Shown here piece by piece: positions 12,501 through 25,537 of a DNA stretch of 64,000 bases (position 1 is the first letter of the stretch; each line of letters begins with the position of its first letter). A program made the translations under genes and the position numbers. The notes under the pieces are model-generated. The model worked only from the letters and a program-made list of their open reading frames with translations. It searched no databases and was not told the origin of the DNA. Source of the DNA: Branchiostoma floridae (lineage: Eukaryota; Chordata; Leptocardii; Amphioxiformes; Branchiostomatidae). The stretch is taken from the NCBI RefSeq assembly GCF_000003815.2, contig NC_049979.1:1598594-1662593 (forward strand), read 5' to 3'.

Positions 12501-15500
12501 CTTCTTCACCACAGTGAAGCTCTTCCATCTGCCATCAAACTCGTGCTTCAGAGTTCCGTAGTAGAACAGGACTGCACTGTAGATCTGCATGTAAAACAGC
12601 ACACTCAGAGAGGTTATCATACTGCCAATTATACTGTTTCTTTTCTATGTCTAACGACAGGTTGTTTCTGTAGCCCTGCGCACCATAGGCATATCTCAAA
12701 AATACAAAACGTAACCAAAACATCCATACATTTTCAAACCCTTGATTGTTTGAAGCCAATTTTATTTTTATGCAACAAGTGAAATATCTCCTAAAAAATA
12801 TTCCTAACATCAAAGAATATCCTGAAATTGCTTTACAAATACAGTATAATTATTTGTATAAGAGGGACATGATTGGGATGTGTATGATCAGCATTGTTGG
12901 AGGTGCGTGTTAGTGGGATGTATATGATTGTTCATTTCCTACCTTAATAATGAAGGACAATGACTTGGTGTCATCCTCACTGTTTGTCAGGATGTGACCT
13001 GAAAAAAAAGACAAAATAACCTCAAGACTTAGATATAAATTTTAAATGAGATCGTTCAGCTCTAGTTATCTAAACTTTCTAAAATTCCAATGAGACAAAG
13101 TTGGACATCAATGAATGTACAATATTGAGTGTTGCATTTTTCTTTGTTATGGAAAAAATTGTATTTTGATTCTTTGTACAAGGAAATTTGCTTCTGATGC
13201 CAAATTTCTTGTGTCTTTAGATAAATTAAACATCATAAGACTAGACAGACATTCTGTGGAGCATCACAGACAGTAGCATCCTGATAACAAGTACACTGTC
13301 TAAAACCAAATAATTCTTAGTGTATTATATAGTCTGTGTACAAAACCCACCGACTAGTTTCTGCATGACCTTACAGATGACTCAGTGTACAAAACTTACC
13401 GACTAGTTTCTGCATGACCTTACAGATGACTCAGTGTACAAAACTTACCGACTAGTTTCTGCATGACCTTACAGATGACTGTGTACAAAACTCACCGACT
13501 AGTTTCTGCATGACATTACAGATGACTGTGTACAAAACTTACTGACTAGTTTCTGCATGACCTTACAGATGACTGTGTACAAAACTCACCGACTAGTTTC
13601 TGCATGACCTTACAGATGACTGTGTACAAAACTCACCGACTAGTTTCTGCATGACCTTACAGATGGCTGTACAAGACTCACCGACTAGTTTCTGCATGAC
13701 CTTACAGATGACTGTGTACAAAACTCACCGACTAGTTTCTGCATGACCTTACAGATGACTGTACAAAACTCACCGACTAGTTTCTGCATGACCTTACAGA
13801 TGACTGCCCTGAGATTCTTCCTCGGCTTCAGCAGAGCTTCAAATGCTGAAAAGAAAGAATGGGAAACAGTCTTACAAACCCAATGCTTTTAACATTGTAT
13901 TTCGCACATAAAAATGTATACCATAGGCACCAAAATCCAGAAATTATAACGTTGAGCTTGTTTAAGTTGTACATGTACTTCATTATACCCTGCAGACAAG
14001 CTGTAGAAACACATTGGTTCAGATAGAAACTCATTCTTCCACAACTGCTATGGCCCACTGTATAGATAGATGTTTTTAATGTACATGTATGTATATGTGA
14101 TCTTTTGTGTGCCTATGGGTTTTCTTATACCTGAAATAAGAGTAAAGTTATGTTAAGATTGTGGTTGTGAGATAGGAAATTATTCAACATGCCAAGCACT
14201 TCTCAGCATCTTATGTCTGAAGATAGAGCATAAACCAAGAGAACACGACTTACCCTCATCCTTAACTTGGTAGGTGTTGACAAACCCTCTTAGAGGAGTT
14301 TTGCTCTTGATGCTGTTGGACAATGTGGAAACATTTACACCATGTCATGTCACAATCACAGAGAAGAAGGAAACTGACAACTACATGTACGTACTGGTAA
14401 TGTAAGTAAGCAGGGCTGTTGCAAACCTAAACAAGGGCAGTTGGAGCCAGTTAGTTACACTTACAGGCACATCAACTGAGGATACAGTTGACTGTTACTG
14501 GGCAGTGTACGTACTGCTTCAAGTACAAAAAAAATGCTTGCCCTTTCTAACGAAGGATAAATGTATCCACAGCTATGTGGCAATTATGAACAAAATCTAA
14601 GTTTGACATTGGAAATATAAGACTGTCCTCATGCATTTCAGTTTCGCTATGTTAAAATATGTACTGTACCACTGAAACAAAACATTTTTCCCTAAGCCTT
14701 ACTGTCCCCCACCCTAGTATAGTATAGTAATAGGAGCAGGGCAAGCGATCACCAAGTCTGGGGTAGGGAAACTAAAATGGGGTAGGGAATTTCCCGAGCA
14801 GTCTCGTAACCCCTGCTTCGCCTATTGAGTCAGTGAAGTCAAGCTTGCTTAAGCTTGATGTTTCTGACTTAGGGAGAAGAAATGCTGCTACAGTTATCGC
14901 TATGGGCCGCTCTTCATCACCATGATGGTAACATCAGGCCCTACGAACATGATTTAGAAAAAAAAAAAAAAGTACCAGCATAGTAAACTGGAGCTAAAAC
15001 AGGATGGGTACTAGGCTACCAGTTGCCCTGAACTGGACAGCTTCCTGCATAATTCCTGTCTACCGTGCAACAATCTTTAGACCATCCCCCCACCCCTCCA
15101 GAACAGAACATGTGACATACACCTGGGAGCCCAGGCTTCCTTACAAGTCAGCTGTTTCTGGCTCCTCCCACATGGGCATGATGGCGCCGGCTCCGATCAG
15201 CCCGTCGTGTACGATCATCAGCGTGCGCTGCAGCTCGTCTCTGCGGAAGGACAGGACAAACAAAAAAGTAAAGTTGCCCGTATATCTGTGCAGATGCTTA
15301 GGGGTGGCGCCCATCTCCATTTCAAGTAGCCCTTGGGCCACAGTCAGTTCAGTTTATCCATCCGTTGACACTTGGGCCACACATTTGTGCAAGTCACTAC
15401 AGCAGGGGGCTGGTCTGCTGGTAGTGATGTGTGTTTAACTCCCATACTCTTCCTCATTAGTGCTGAGCAGAGAAAGCAGCATGTACCATTTTTAAAGTCT

Positions 15501-18500
15501 TTGGTATGACTCGGCCGGGGATCAAACTCACGACCTACTGAATGACCTACTAAACAAACTGTCCTGACCTGGAGAGTGCGCTGGTCCCCTCGGTTGGCTG
15601 CTCCAGACTGTCCAGCTCAGGCTGCAGAAACGTGTCCAGCAGGTAAAATAAATACAAACAAACAAACAAACAAACAAACAAACAAACTGTCCTGACCTGG
15701 AGAGCGCGCTGGTTCCCTCTGAGTGCTGCTCCAGCCTGTCCAGCTCCGGCTGCAGGAACGTGTCCAGCAGGTAGAGGGCGAGCTTCTTCTCCTCCAGGCT
15801 GGGAATGTGCCAGCGCAGACCCAGCTCAAACAGGTTCCCGGGGGTGCCCCAGTCCTGGGAAACACAGAGTAACATTAATCAAGTGATTGATCAATCAGTG
15901 ACCCTAAAAAAATTGCTAACAGAGAAATCCTGGAAGCACTTCCACTCCCATGTGCCAGATTAGGGTTGTAAACCACTTGTAGATCTCTCACAATTTACTA
16001 TCTTCAGATTGCGGTCAAGACAACATCATACACTATATTCAGTCGCTTCTCTGCTGTTCTGTCTGGGAACCTTGACCACATTAACGTTTGTAATCTGTTA
16101 TGTGACTGGTCCATACACATGAGCAAATTAAGGAATGGGTTCAAGCGCTTGTCAAAACGGGCATTCCAACACCCGAAACGCCCACCGTCTGCTTGCAGGG
16201 GGGCCTGTTGTAATGGAACGTGTACTCTAGAACCTATTCCTTAATTCATTCATTAACGGAAGTTACCATCAAACGGTTTGAGTGTGCAGATCCCAAAACG
16301 GGTATCATAAGCGAACGTATAATAGGAGCGAACTACTAGCCGGATGGTACCCAGGTTAGGCCTTACCCTGATGGGCAGGTACTCGTTGAGCGGAAGGGCA
16401 TGCTGCGGTACTCCTCTCTACTCTGTATTAAGATTTAGCACTATCCTGATTTCAGCATCTGCAGTGTTACTGTAACAGGTAAATGTCTAACAGAGTAATT
16501 TGAGCCTTACCCTGATGGGCAGGTACTCGTCGAGCGGCCGGTCGAAGCGGAAGGGCATGCTGCGGTACTCCTGCGGGTAGATGAGGGTCAGGGCGCGCAG
16601 GGCGTGTCGAAGGAGCAGCCCGGCCTGTTGGTACCCATCCTTACATGTCAGGTGCAGGGTGCGCTTCAACACGGGCACCAGCTGGTCACGGTACGCCACC
16701 AGGGTCATGCCGTCACAACGCACGATCTGGGGGGTAAACAGACACATTTTGTTTGTTTGTCTGTTTGTTTGTTTATTAGGCCTGTTGGTACCCGTCCTTA
16801 CACGTCAGGTGCAGAGAACGCCTCAACACCGGCACCAGCTGGTCACGGTACGCCACCAGGGTCAGGCCGTCACAGCGCACGATCTGGGGAGTAAACAGAC
16901 ACATGTTTGTTTGTTTGTTTGTTTATTAGGCCTGTTGGTACCCGTCCTTACACGTCAGGTGCAGAGAACGCTTCAACACCGGCACCAGCTGGTCACGGTA
17001 CGCCACCAGGGTCATGCCGTCACAGCGCACGATCTGGGGGAGAAACAGATACATGTTTGTTTGCTTGTTTGTTTGTTTGTTTATTAGGCCTGCTGGTACC
17101 CGTCCTTACACGTCAGGTGCAGAGAGCGCTTCAACACGGGCACCAGCTGGTCACGGTACGCCGGTCAGGCCGTCACAGCGCACGATCTGGGGGTAAACAG
17201 ATACAAACGCCCCAAACGCCCGAGTTTAACAACCTCAGAAGTTTCCCAACATACACATGTAAACACATACATTTTGTAGCAGGGCTCAAAATGCCACCTG
17301 CATATGCAGGTTAGTGCATGTAAAATTGGAGCTGTGCAAGTATTTCTGATCTCTACCTGCACCTAACCTGCACTGGTCCATGTACTGGGGTTTATACATA
17401 AATGTCATATGATGTAGATGTATGTTGATTGTCATTAGCTGCATTGAATGTTACCACCTATTATGCATTGAATGTTACCACCTATTATGCATTGAATGTT
17501 ACCACCTATTATGCATTGAATGGTACCACCTATTATGCATTGAATGTTAACCACCTATTATGTATAAAAAAAAAAAAAATAGNNNNNNNNNNNNNNNNNN
17601 NNNNNNNNNNNNNNNNNNNNNNNNNNNNNNNNNNNNNNNNNNNNNNNNNNNNNNNNNNNNNNNNNNNNNNNNNNNNNNNNNNNNNNNNNNNNNNNNNNNN
17701 NNNNNNNNNNNNNNNNNNNNNNNNNNNNNNNNNNNNNNNNNNNNNNNNNNNNNNNNNNNNNNNNNNNNNNNNNNNNNNNNNNNNNNNNNNNNNNNNNNNN
17801 NNNNNNNNNNNNNNNNNNNNNNNNNNNNNNNNNNNNNNNNNNNNNNNNNNNNNNNNNNNNNNNNNNNNNNNNNNNNNNNNNNNNNNNNNNNNNNNNNNNN
17901 NNNNNNNNNNNNNNNNNNNNNNNNNNNNNNNNNNNNNNNNNNNNNNNNNNNNNNNNNNNNNNNNNNNNNNNNNNNNNNNNNNNNNNNNNNNNNNNNNNNN
18001 NNNNNNNNNNNNNNNNNNNNNNNNNNNNNNNNNNNNNNCACCTATTATGTATAAAAGAAAAAAAATAGCAATGGGTCCTGAACAATTTTAGTATGATCCT
18101 TACTTCCTAAATTCAGAGTGGTGCAGGTAAAATTTGTCTTGTGCAGGTATGCAGAAACAAGTATTTTGAGCCCTGGTAAAGAAGTGCAGAACAGAGGCAG
18201 GAGCTACTCACATCAGCCAACATCTGCAGGTTCCACAGCAGCTCATCATCCAGCTGTTCCTCCTTCTGAACATCCTCCGCTGTACGGGAGGGGAACAAGG
18301 GTTACTGGTTACTGAAGGATCCGCAACAGGGTTTTCTAGACAATTTATCTAATAGATTACAACAGGGAGCACTGCGATGCAGTGGAGCCATCAAGCAGGG
18401 GCAGTGGGGTTGAAGTTGGGGTACAGCTTCCAGTGAATTTAGTGTTAGAGAATTTTAAGTCCAAATTGGGCATCCTACGGTTTCCTGAGTGGCAAAATTA

Positions 18501-21500
18501 CTGTCATACAGGTCACAGTTCAAGACTGTGGCCAAATATGACATAGTAGTATCCCGGATCAATAAGATCATTGATCAGTGTACATGTACATCATGTTGCA
18601 AGAGAATCTACTCCCTTTGGTAAGGGGGCACATGGTCGGGGCATGGGGGCACAGGCCCTTGTTCCCCTCTTTAAATTATCTTAAGCCCTGCATAACACAC
18701 AACTACATGTCTCCTAAGTGTTCCATTGTACATGACGGAGCAAAATGCTTAGTTTTTTCCCTCTCGCCAAGTCCAAATTTGGTTGCAAGACATGACTACA
18801 GTAGGGAGAAAATGAAAGGTCCTAACTGAAGACGGATACGGTTGTGTTTAAAGTTTCACAGTAAGGATCGTAAGCTTTTGGTTGAAAGCAGGGCTATCTC
18901 CAGGACCCGTCCCTTCTACCTGGGACTGAAATTTGCTTGTAGGTGGGGACAGAAACCTTTTTTGCCCCATCCGTCCCCAAAATTCTAACATTTCCCCATG
19001 ACATACAACTGTTGAAAATGTATTTTCATAAGCTTAAAATGACATATTGAACAAGGAAAATTAATATATTTGGTTCCCAAACAATGAGGGGGACAGAAAA
19101 AGAAGCTGGGGACAGCCCTTGTTGATAGGTTTTTGTGTCTTACCTTCAGTAAGCTTCATGATGACCTGAGCACAGTGGGGCAGGAACAGCTTTAACGTGA
19201 ACTCTGGGTGAGCCTGGACAAACAAACAGTAAATATCAGTCAAAAAGGGCAGAATCATTTAGGGCTCTATTCTAGCTAGTGTATATTGGCAGAACGGGCC
19301 AAGAGTGCCAACGTTTTAGCCCACATTTTCAAAATCTCGTAAGGCTTCCGCGGAAGGGCCAATAACCCCGTCCATACCATTTCCCTGAATGGTTGCTTTA
19401 CTACCACTCCATTAACATTGAGCTAAAATACAATCCTGGCTAGAACACTGATCAAAGTGGACATCATCAGAATGATATTGCAAAAACATTAAAGAGTAAG
19501 CTCAAACAGCCTTGTGCACAGTGTGGGTTGGCACTGGCCTATAAGATTACACATGCATCAGACTACAAACTTTTGCTTACAAGAACTCTTAATCAAGACT
19601 AGGCAGCTGTGAGCCTTTAATTGCCCACTGACTTTGCCTACTACCATGGGACTTTGCAGCCTGATTTAGTCATTGATCTGTCTAACATTCAATGGCCATT
19701 GCTCACTTTCAAATGTTATAAATGATAGAAAAAATGGTATAACAATAATACATCAGCACATCTCACCTTACTGGCAGCCCTGCACATGTTGGCTGCCATT
19801 CTGCCGGCAACTTTCGTCTCGAACATGTGGCTCGACGCAAAGTGGAACAACTTCTTGATGGCCTCCTGAAAGTTTGAATTAAATGATAAATGAAAAGCCA
19901 ACAAAATTATTACTAACAACATGTAAAATACGAAAGGGCATTTAATTCTTACCCTCGAATCATAGAAATAACCTGTGATTCTCTGACACATTTAAACCCT
20001 GCAAACAAGCAATGCTTTACCCGGAAGTAAGCATGAAGAAGACTACTAGTTGAGTTACTACAGAAGTGCTACAGTTGCATTAACAGTGTGGTACTGTTTT
20101 GTGGTTCCAATTGTGCAGTGCCATTTTGTATTTTTTAAACAGTGACGTAATTGACATTTTGTTTGCTAAATTTGTAGAGGAAGTTCCACAAATAGGCATT
20201 CTCCCAGACAGCAGAATCAGTGAGCCATAGATATGACGTTAGTTGGTCAATATTTAAATGCAATAGAAAGTCGTTTAACTGCAAACCCCATTTACCAGCA
20301 TATTGCATGCAAATATCCAGGGGGGTGCAACAATGCGCAGTTATCCAGCTGGACCGCACCAGTTTGGGATCTGGGGATTCCATGCGATTAACAGAAGTGT
20401 GCAGTAATAGGTTGTGCAATTAGCTGGCTTCTACTGTACCCCCAGAACTTTACATTGCGGGAGAGCCCTTTACGAGGATGTTTTATAAGTCTTAAGTTCT
20501 TCATGTTTGAAAGCCAGACCTGGTATATTGCAGGAGAGCTCTGTGTGAGGATGGTGCTGAACGTTGAGGTGAGACCTATCTCCACCATGCCCTCCTGGTT
20601 GCTCATCTTGTCCATGAGTGTGTCCAGCGTGGTCGTCTGTTCCAGCGTGCTGTTCTCGATCAGGGCAAAACACCTGTGGACAGGAGGGACACGTGTTGAA
20701 AGCCCGTCCAGGGTTGGACAAGTTTTCTGACATTCACTTGTCCTATTGGGCAAGTACATAAAAAATCTACCTGCCCAAACCATTATTTCACTTGCCATGG
20801 ATTTTCACTTCCAGCAATGGAACTCCTTTTTTATTGCCTCTATTTTTCTGTGTGACCAATGCTTGATTCCATGACTGTGAAAGATATCAAGTATATCAAA
20901 ATCTCACTCATTGAAAAATCTTACTTGCCCGATCGGACAAGTGAGGTAGGACATGCATTTGCCCTGGACAATCGGGCTAATGGACTTAGGTCCAACCCTG
21001 CCATCACACATACATGACTGTGGACAGACATGGCCTCCAGACCTTCTCTAGACCATGGCTGGGACATACGGTATCAGGTCTGCACTGGAAGGTATAAAAG
21101 TCAGGGCGTCCCTTGGATAGGACATTAAGTGAAACGGAAGTCTTGTGTTTGAGGAGAGCCACAACTTAAGCGCATAAAAAACCCCGCCAGACTTAACGGA
21201 AAGGCCAGAGGTTCTTCCCATTGTGAGTGGATCAAATAAATCTGTTCAGATATGCACCTTGAACTCGTCAGTACAAACCTGGTATGATATGCCAAAAGGC
21301 AGTGTACTGGGTATGCAATACAAACAAAAGCCTTAAAGGGGCATTCCACTCCAGAAACGAGTATTATTATTCCTCAGAGAATAAATAATTATGTTTGAAT
21401 CAAGTTTGTTTGGTCAAATTTACCACAAGTTTAAGCTTAAACGCAGAGGGAACATTGTAGCAAACGAGTTCTTGAATTCCCTTGAGGACCCTTCCAATGC

Positions 21501-24500
21501 ATTGCGCGCTGCTGAGGGAGGACGTGGCTTTGACCATGGGAACAGGTACCGGTTAGTACTAGTATAGATTTCGATACTGTGATGTTTTAGGATCACTTTT
21601 TGAGTAGACTGTATGTGTGTGCGCAAACGTCATTAGAACGTTTGTGGGTCATTCTGTAGTAATTTGTTAATGTATAAAAGTAACCTTTTTAGAGAAGAAT
21701 GATCCACAAAAGTGACCACATCTCTGGATTCCAAGAACCGCTGAGCTTCAAACTTTGTGTGTTCCTTCCTAAATGTCCGATAGCCACCCTACCACTTTCG
21801 TTCGCTCAGCGGTTCTACCGTTATCGAGAAATTGTGCCCAACGTCGGCCACACAAGCAGTTTTGGCGCCGACATTTTACGTTGACCGACTTTCAACTCCT
21901 TATAGTTAAGTGGCCAAATATCCCCATCCCAAGATGATATAGTCTTCAAACTTTTTTTTGTATTTCCCTACATGTGTGATTATCACTTGACTGCTTTGTC
22001 AAGCTTATCCCGACTACCGTTAGCGAGAAGGTGTGACGGAAGTCGCGAACTCATATACGGCGCAGTACATTAGAAGCGGGTCCGCATGGGGGTGCTCTAA
22101 TTTAGAAAAGAATATTGTCTAAAAGACAAATCAGGTAACTTTGCGAAAAGTCGAGTGCATTTGTATCCCAAAAAATATCATCTATCAGAAAATAACACTC
22201 GCTTCTGGAGTGGAATGCCCCTTTAAACCATCAAAGAAGCTGAAAAAAGTTCTTAATAGGAATTAGTATGTGGCTCCAGATGTCTTACATCAGTTAGTTG
22301 AGCAATGAATCCATTCAATACATTCTACAGACGTGAAATATATTGTGTATCCACTTTCCAAATTACTAAGACTAGTAAGAGGGTCTGCCTTATTACACTT
22401 TTGTCAATAGTAGCTTCAATAGACTAATCTGAGTTTGCCATATCTTTAAAATGCCAGAAAATCTACAAATCAATCAGCAGGACTTACTTGTCCATAAACT
22501 GCATGACGAAGTCCTCAAACCCTGCAGTGGAGGAGCACAATTCCTTCTCTCTCTGCAATACAAAAATGTGATTACAATCACTTGCAAAGAATTGGATATA
22601 AGTTTCTTTGGGCATTGTTTCTCAGCCCTGTGAGCAATAACACTTGTCTAGTACACCTTCATCTGCAGGGTACGTACACGTATATCCGTTGTTTTAAAAA
22701 ACAGAGTATTTAGGGGTATCAAGTCAACGGAGAGTGGTTTCAAACTGCACATTTTGGAAATGAAATATTACAGTTTGAAACGTCTCTCCGGTAAAAAATA
22801 TAGAGTACCTAGCAGATAAAGATGCACTAGTTTTTCACTCATTATGTTCATCAGTTAAAAGGAAATGGGGTGACCTTGAGTCTCACTCACTAACTCGTGA
22901 GTGGTGTGCTTGGCCGTAAAAGTCAGTTATGGCAAAGCTATACTGCACAACCAGCAACAGAAGAGGCATTAAACATTGTTCGACAGAAGAAGGAATGTGG
23001 AAGTTTATTCCTTCCAAAGACCAGAGAGACCAAAGGATCTCCCGCACAGCCATGTGAAGTCCTCACCTCTGTCAGGTCGGATCTTGTCAAATTATGTCAT
23101 ATTCAATTAAGCATACATGTACATTGTTTTATACGTATATCTCACGCTTAAAATGTTATAATTGACCAAAAATTTTTACAATATATTTAACAATTGGCAG
23201 AATTCAGCCAAGTGATTCCAGGTCTGTTGAAGAACAGACCATTCTTAATTGTTTTTTGGTTGAAGAAGAAATGTGGAATCTTTATTATGCCTTTAAGTTA
23301 CCTCTGTCAGGTCTGATCTTGTCTGCAGGGCCTCGGAACAGTCCACCAGGGGCACCAGGGTGCAGAAGGTGGAGATGAACTGGAACGTGATCTGGAAACA
23401 GAACAATATATAGTTAGTCTTCTGTATCTCATCACTCTATACTGTATGCACCAGTGAATACACTGTATGCACAGTAGAATGCAGCACACCAAAAGACATC
23501 CTGATTATGCCAAGTACTTTCATTCATATAGCTTCACATGCATTTCATTTACTACATTATGTCATACCTGGGCCATGGCAACATTTGATATGTGTGTACT
23601 GCACTGGTGATAACTTTATCGCGCTTTACCGTGATTATCACAAGGGTTCTATTGTTATCTCACTTCAATAGAATCATTCAAATGCAATTAGTTTGCGTCG
23701 AGAGCACCAAATGCCTTCGGCTTTTGAGGAATACTACCTGCAGTCAGGCTGGTAACTCTGGTGACATGGAATACACTGTGTTGTATTCTATATACTGCAA
23801 ATGCATTTAAGCTCGCGGACATTTAATTTCCCGATGGCGGGAAAATGGACTTTTCGCGGTGGTTTTATTTCACGGTGGCACCATGCACTGTAGTCTCTTA
23901 CTGTTATGGAAAAATGTTCGTGGTGGTTTTAAATTCACAGTGAAGCGGCTGCCGCGAAAACCGCGAACATTGAACCACTGCGAAAGTTTCTGCATTTACA
24001 GTATACAGTGCCTGACAAAGTGCATGCATACTCTAGCTCACCATGCACACACCAATACAGCTCAGGATACGCCTGACAAAGTGTACTCACCATGCACTTG
24101 GCAAAGTCGTTGGGGTCGATGCCGGGCAGCACCATGAAGAGCAGGGGGAGGAGGTTGGAGGGACCTTCCGGGTACCGCCCTCCCTTCACCATCTCCCTCG
24201 CCATGGTAACCACACAGCACATCGTCGCGATCAGCTGATGGGGCTCCGTTAATGTCTCCATGGCAAGGTACGTCCTGGGTGGGGGGGGAGATTTTAAGTG
24301 TCACAGCTCTTCGTTGGAAAGATACAAACAATGCAGGCCATCGCGAGCAAATCCAACTTCTATAGGCTCTCGTTCTTCCCTCGTACCATCCAGGAGTGGA
24401 ATGAACTTGAGCCTGGTGTGGCGGAGGCGGGGTCTCTCTCACAGTTCAAAACTGAACTGGGGAGGGCCCTGCTGCATTGAGTTGCCCCTACACGTCTTGT

Positions 24501-25497
24501 ATATATGTAAATAACACTAACCCACCACATTCACTTGTCTTGTCTTTTGCACCCACAGATCAGTTGTTTATGTTCCTTTGTGTTTTTTTGCCGTTGTTTT
24601 CCCTATGTTTGTATGGCATTAGCACCTGTTACTAACAAACATGCGCACTGCTATTAATCCCCGTCAAGGGGGCTAAGCAGTAGAAAAGAAGAGAACAAAA
24701 CATATGCAGCCGTGCTTGAGTAACTTTTGTATTGATGACCATTTTTTAAGCACTCATGCTCTTCTGATTAAGATGTGAAACGTATCATAACTAAGTTGCT
24801 ACAGCACTTTTAAGTTACTTCAACACTTTTAAGTTACTATGGTACTTTTGAAGTTACTTCAGCACTTTCTACCTTACCACAACACTAAGTTCCAGCAGCA
24901 CTTTTTAAGTTTTTAAGTCTTACTTCTCTAGTACAAAAGGCAGGATGAGGTCGGGTCTGATGAGATCCAGGTTCTGATTGATTGATTGATGATTTATTGA
25001 TTAATTCATGATTGATTGATTGATTGATTGAGATCGAGTCTTACTTCTCTAGCACGGGAGGCAGGATGAGGTCGGGTCTGATGAGAGCCAGGTTCTGATT
25101 GATTGAAGATTAATTGATTAATTGATTGATTAATTGAATGATTGATTGATTGATTGAGTCTTACTTCTCTAGCACAGGAGGCAGGATGAGGTCGGGCCTG
25201 ATGAGAGCCAGGTTCTGTAGTGCCTGGGCTGTGATTGATTAATTGATTGATTGATCGATTGACTGATTGATTGATTGATTGATTGATTGACTGAGTCTTA
25301 CTTCTCTAGCACAGGAGGCAGGATGAGGTCGGGCCTGATGAGAGCCAGGTTCTGTAGTGCCTGGGCTGTGATTGATTAATTGATTGATTGATTGATTGAT
25401 CGATTGACTGATTGATTAATTGATTGATTGATTGATTGAGTCTTACTTCTCTAGCACAGGAGGCAGGATGGGGTCGGGTCTGATAAGAGCCAGGTTC

Positions 25498-25537
<40 letters not shown>

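Larger units (their letters stand above)
17279..18174. mobile_element. MITE family 1, diverged copy, with internal gap
   Basis: Ends GCAGGGCTCAAAAT and ATTTTGAGCCCTG. The interior has GTGCAGGTA-type motifs instead of GTGCACCCA, a 24-bp tandem repeat and an assembly gap. Confidence 0.6.

Noticed and set aside
16779-17193. Mutually exclusive alternative versions of PSME4 exon 18
   Set aside because: The copies have acceptors but no donor before an in-frame TAA, and the third is frameshifted, so they cannot replace exon 18.
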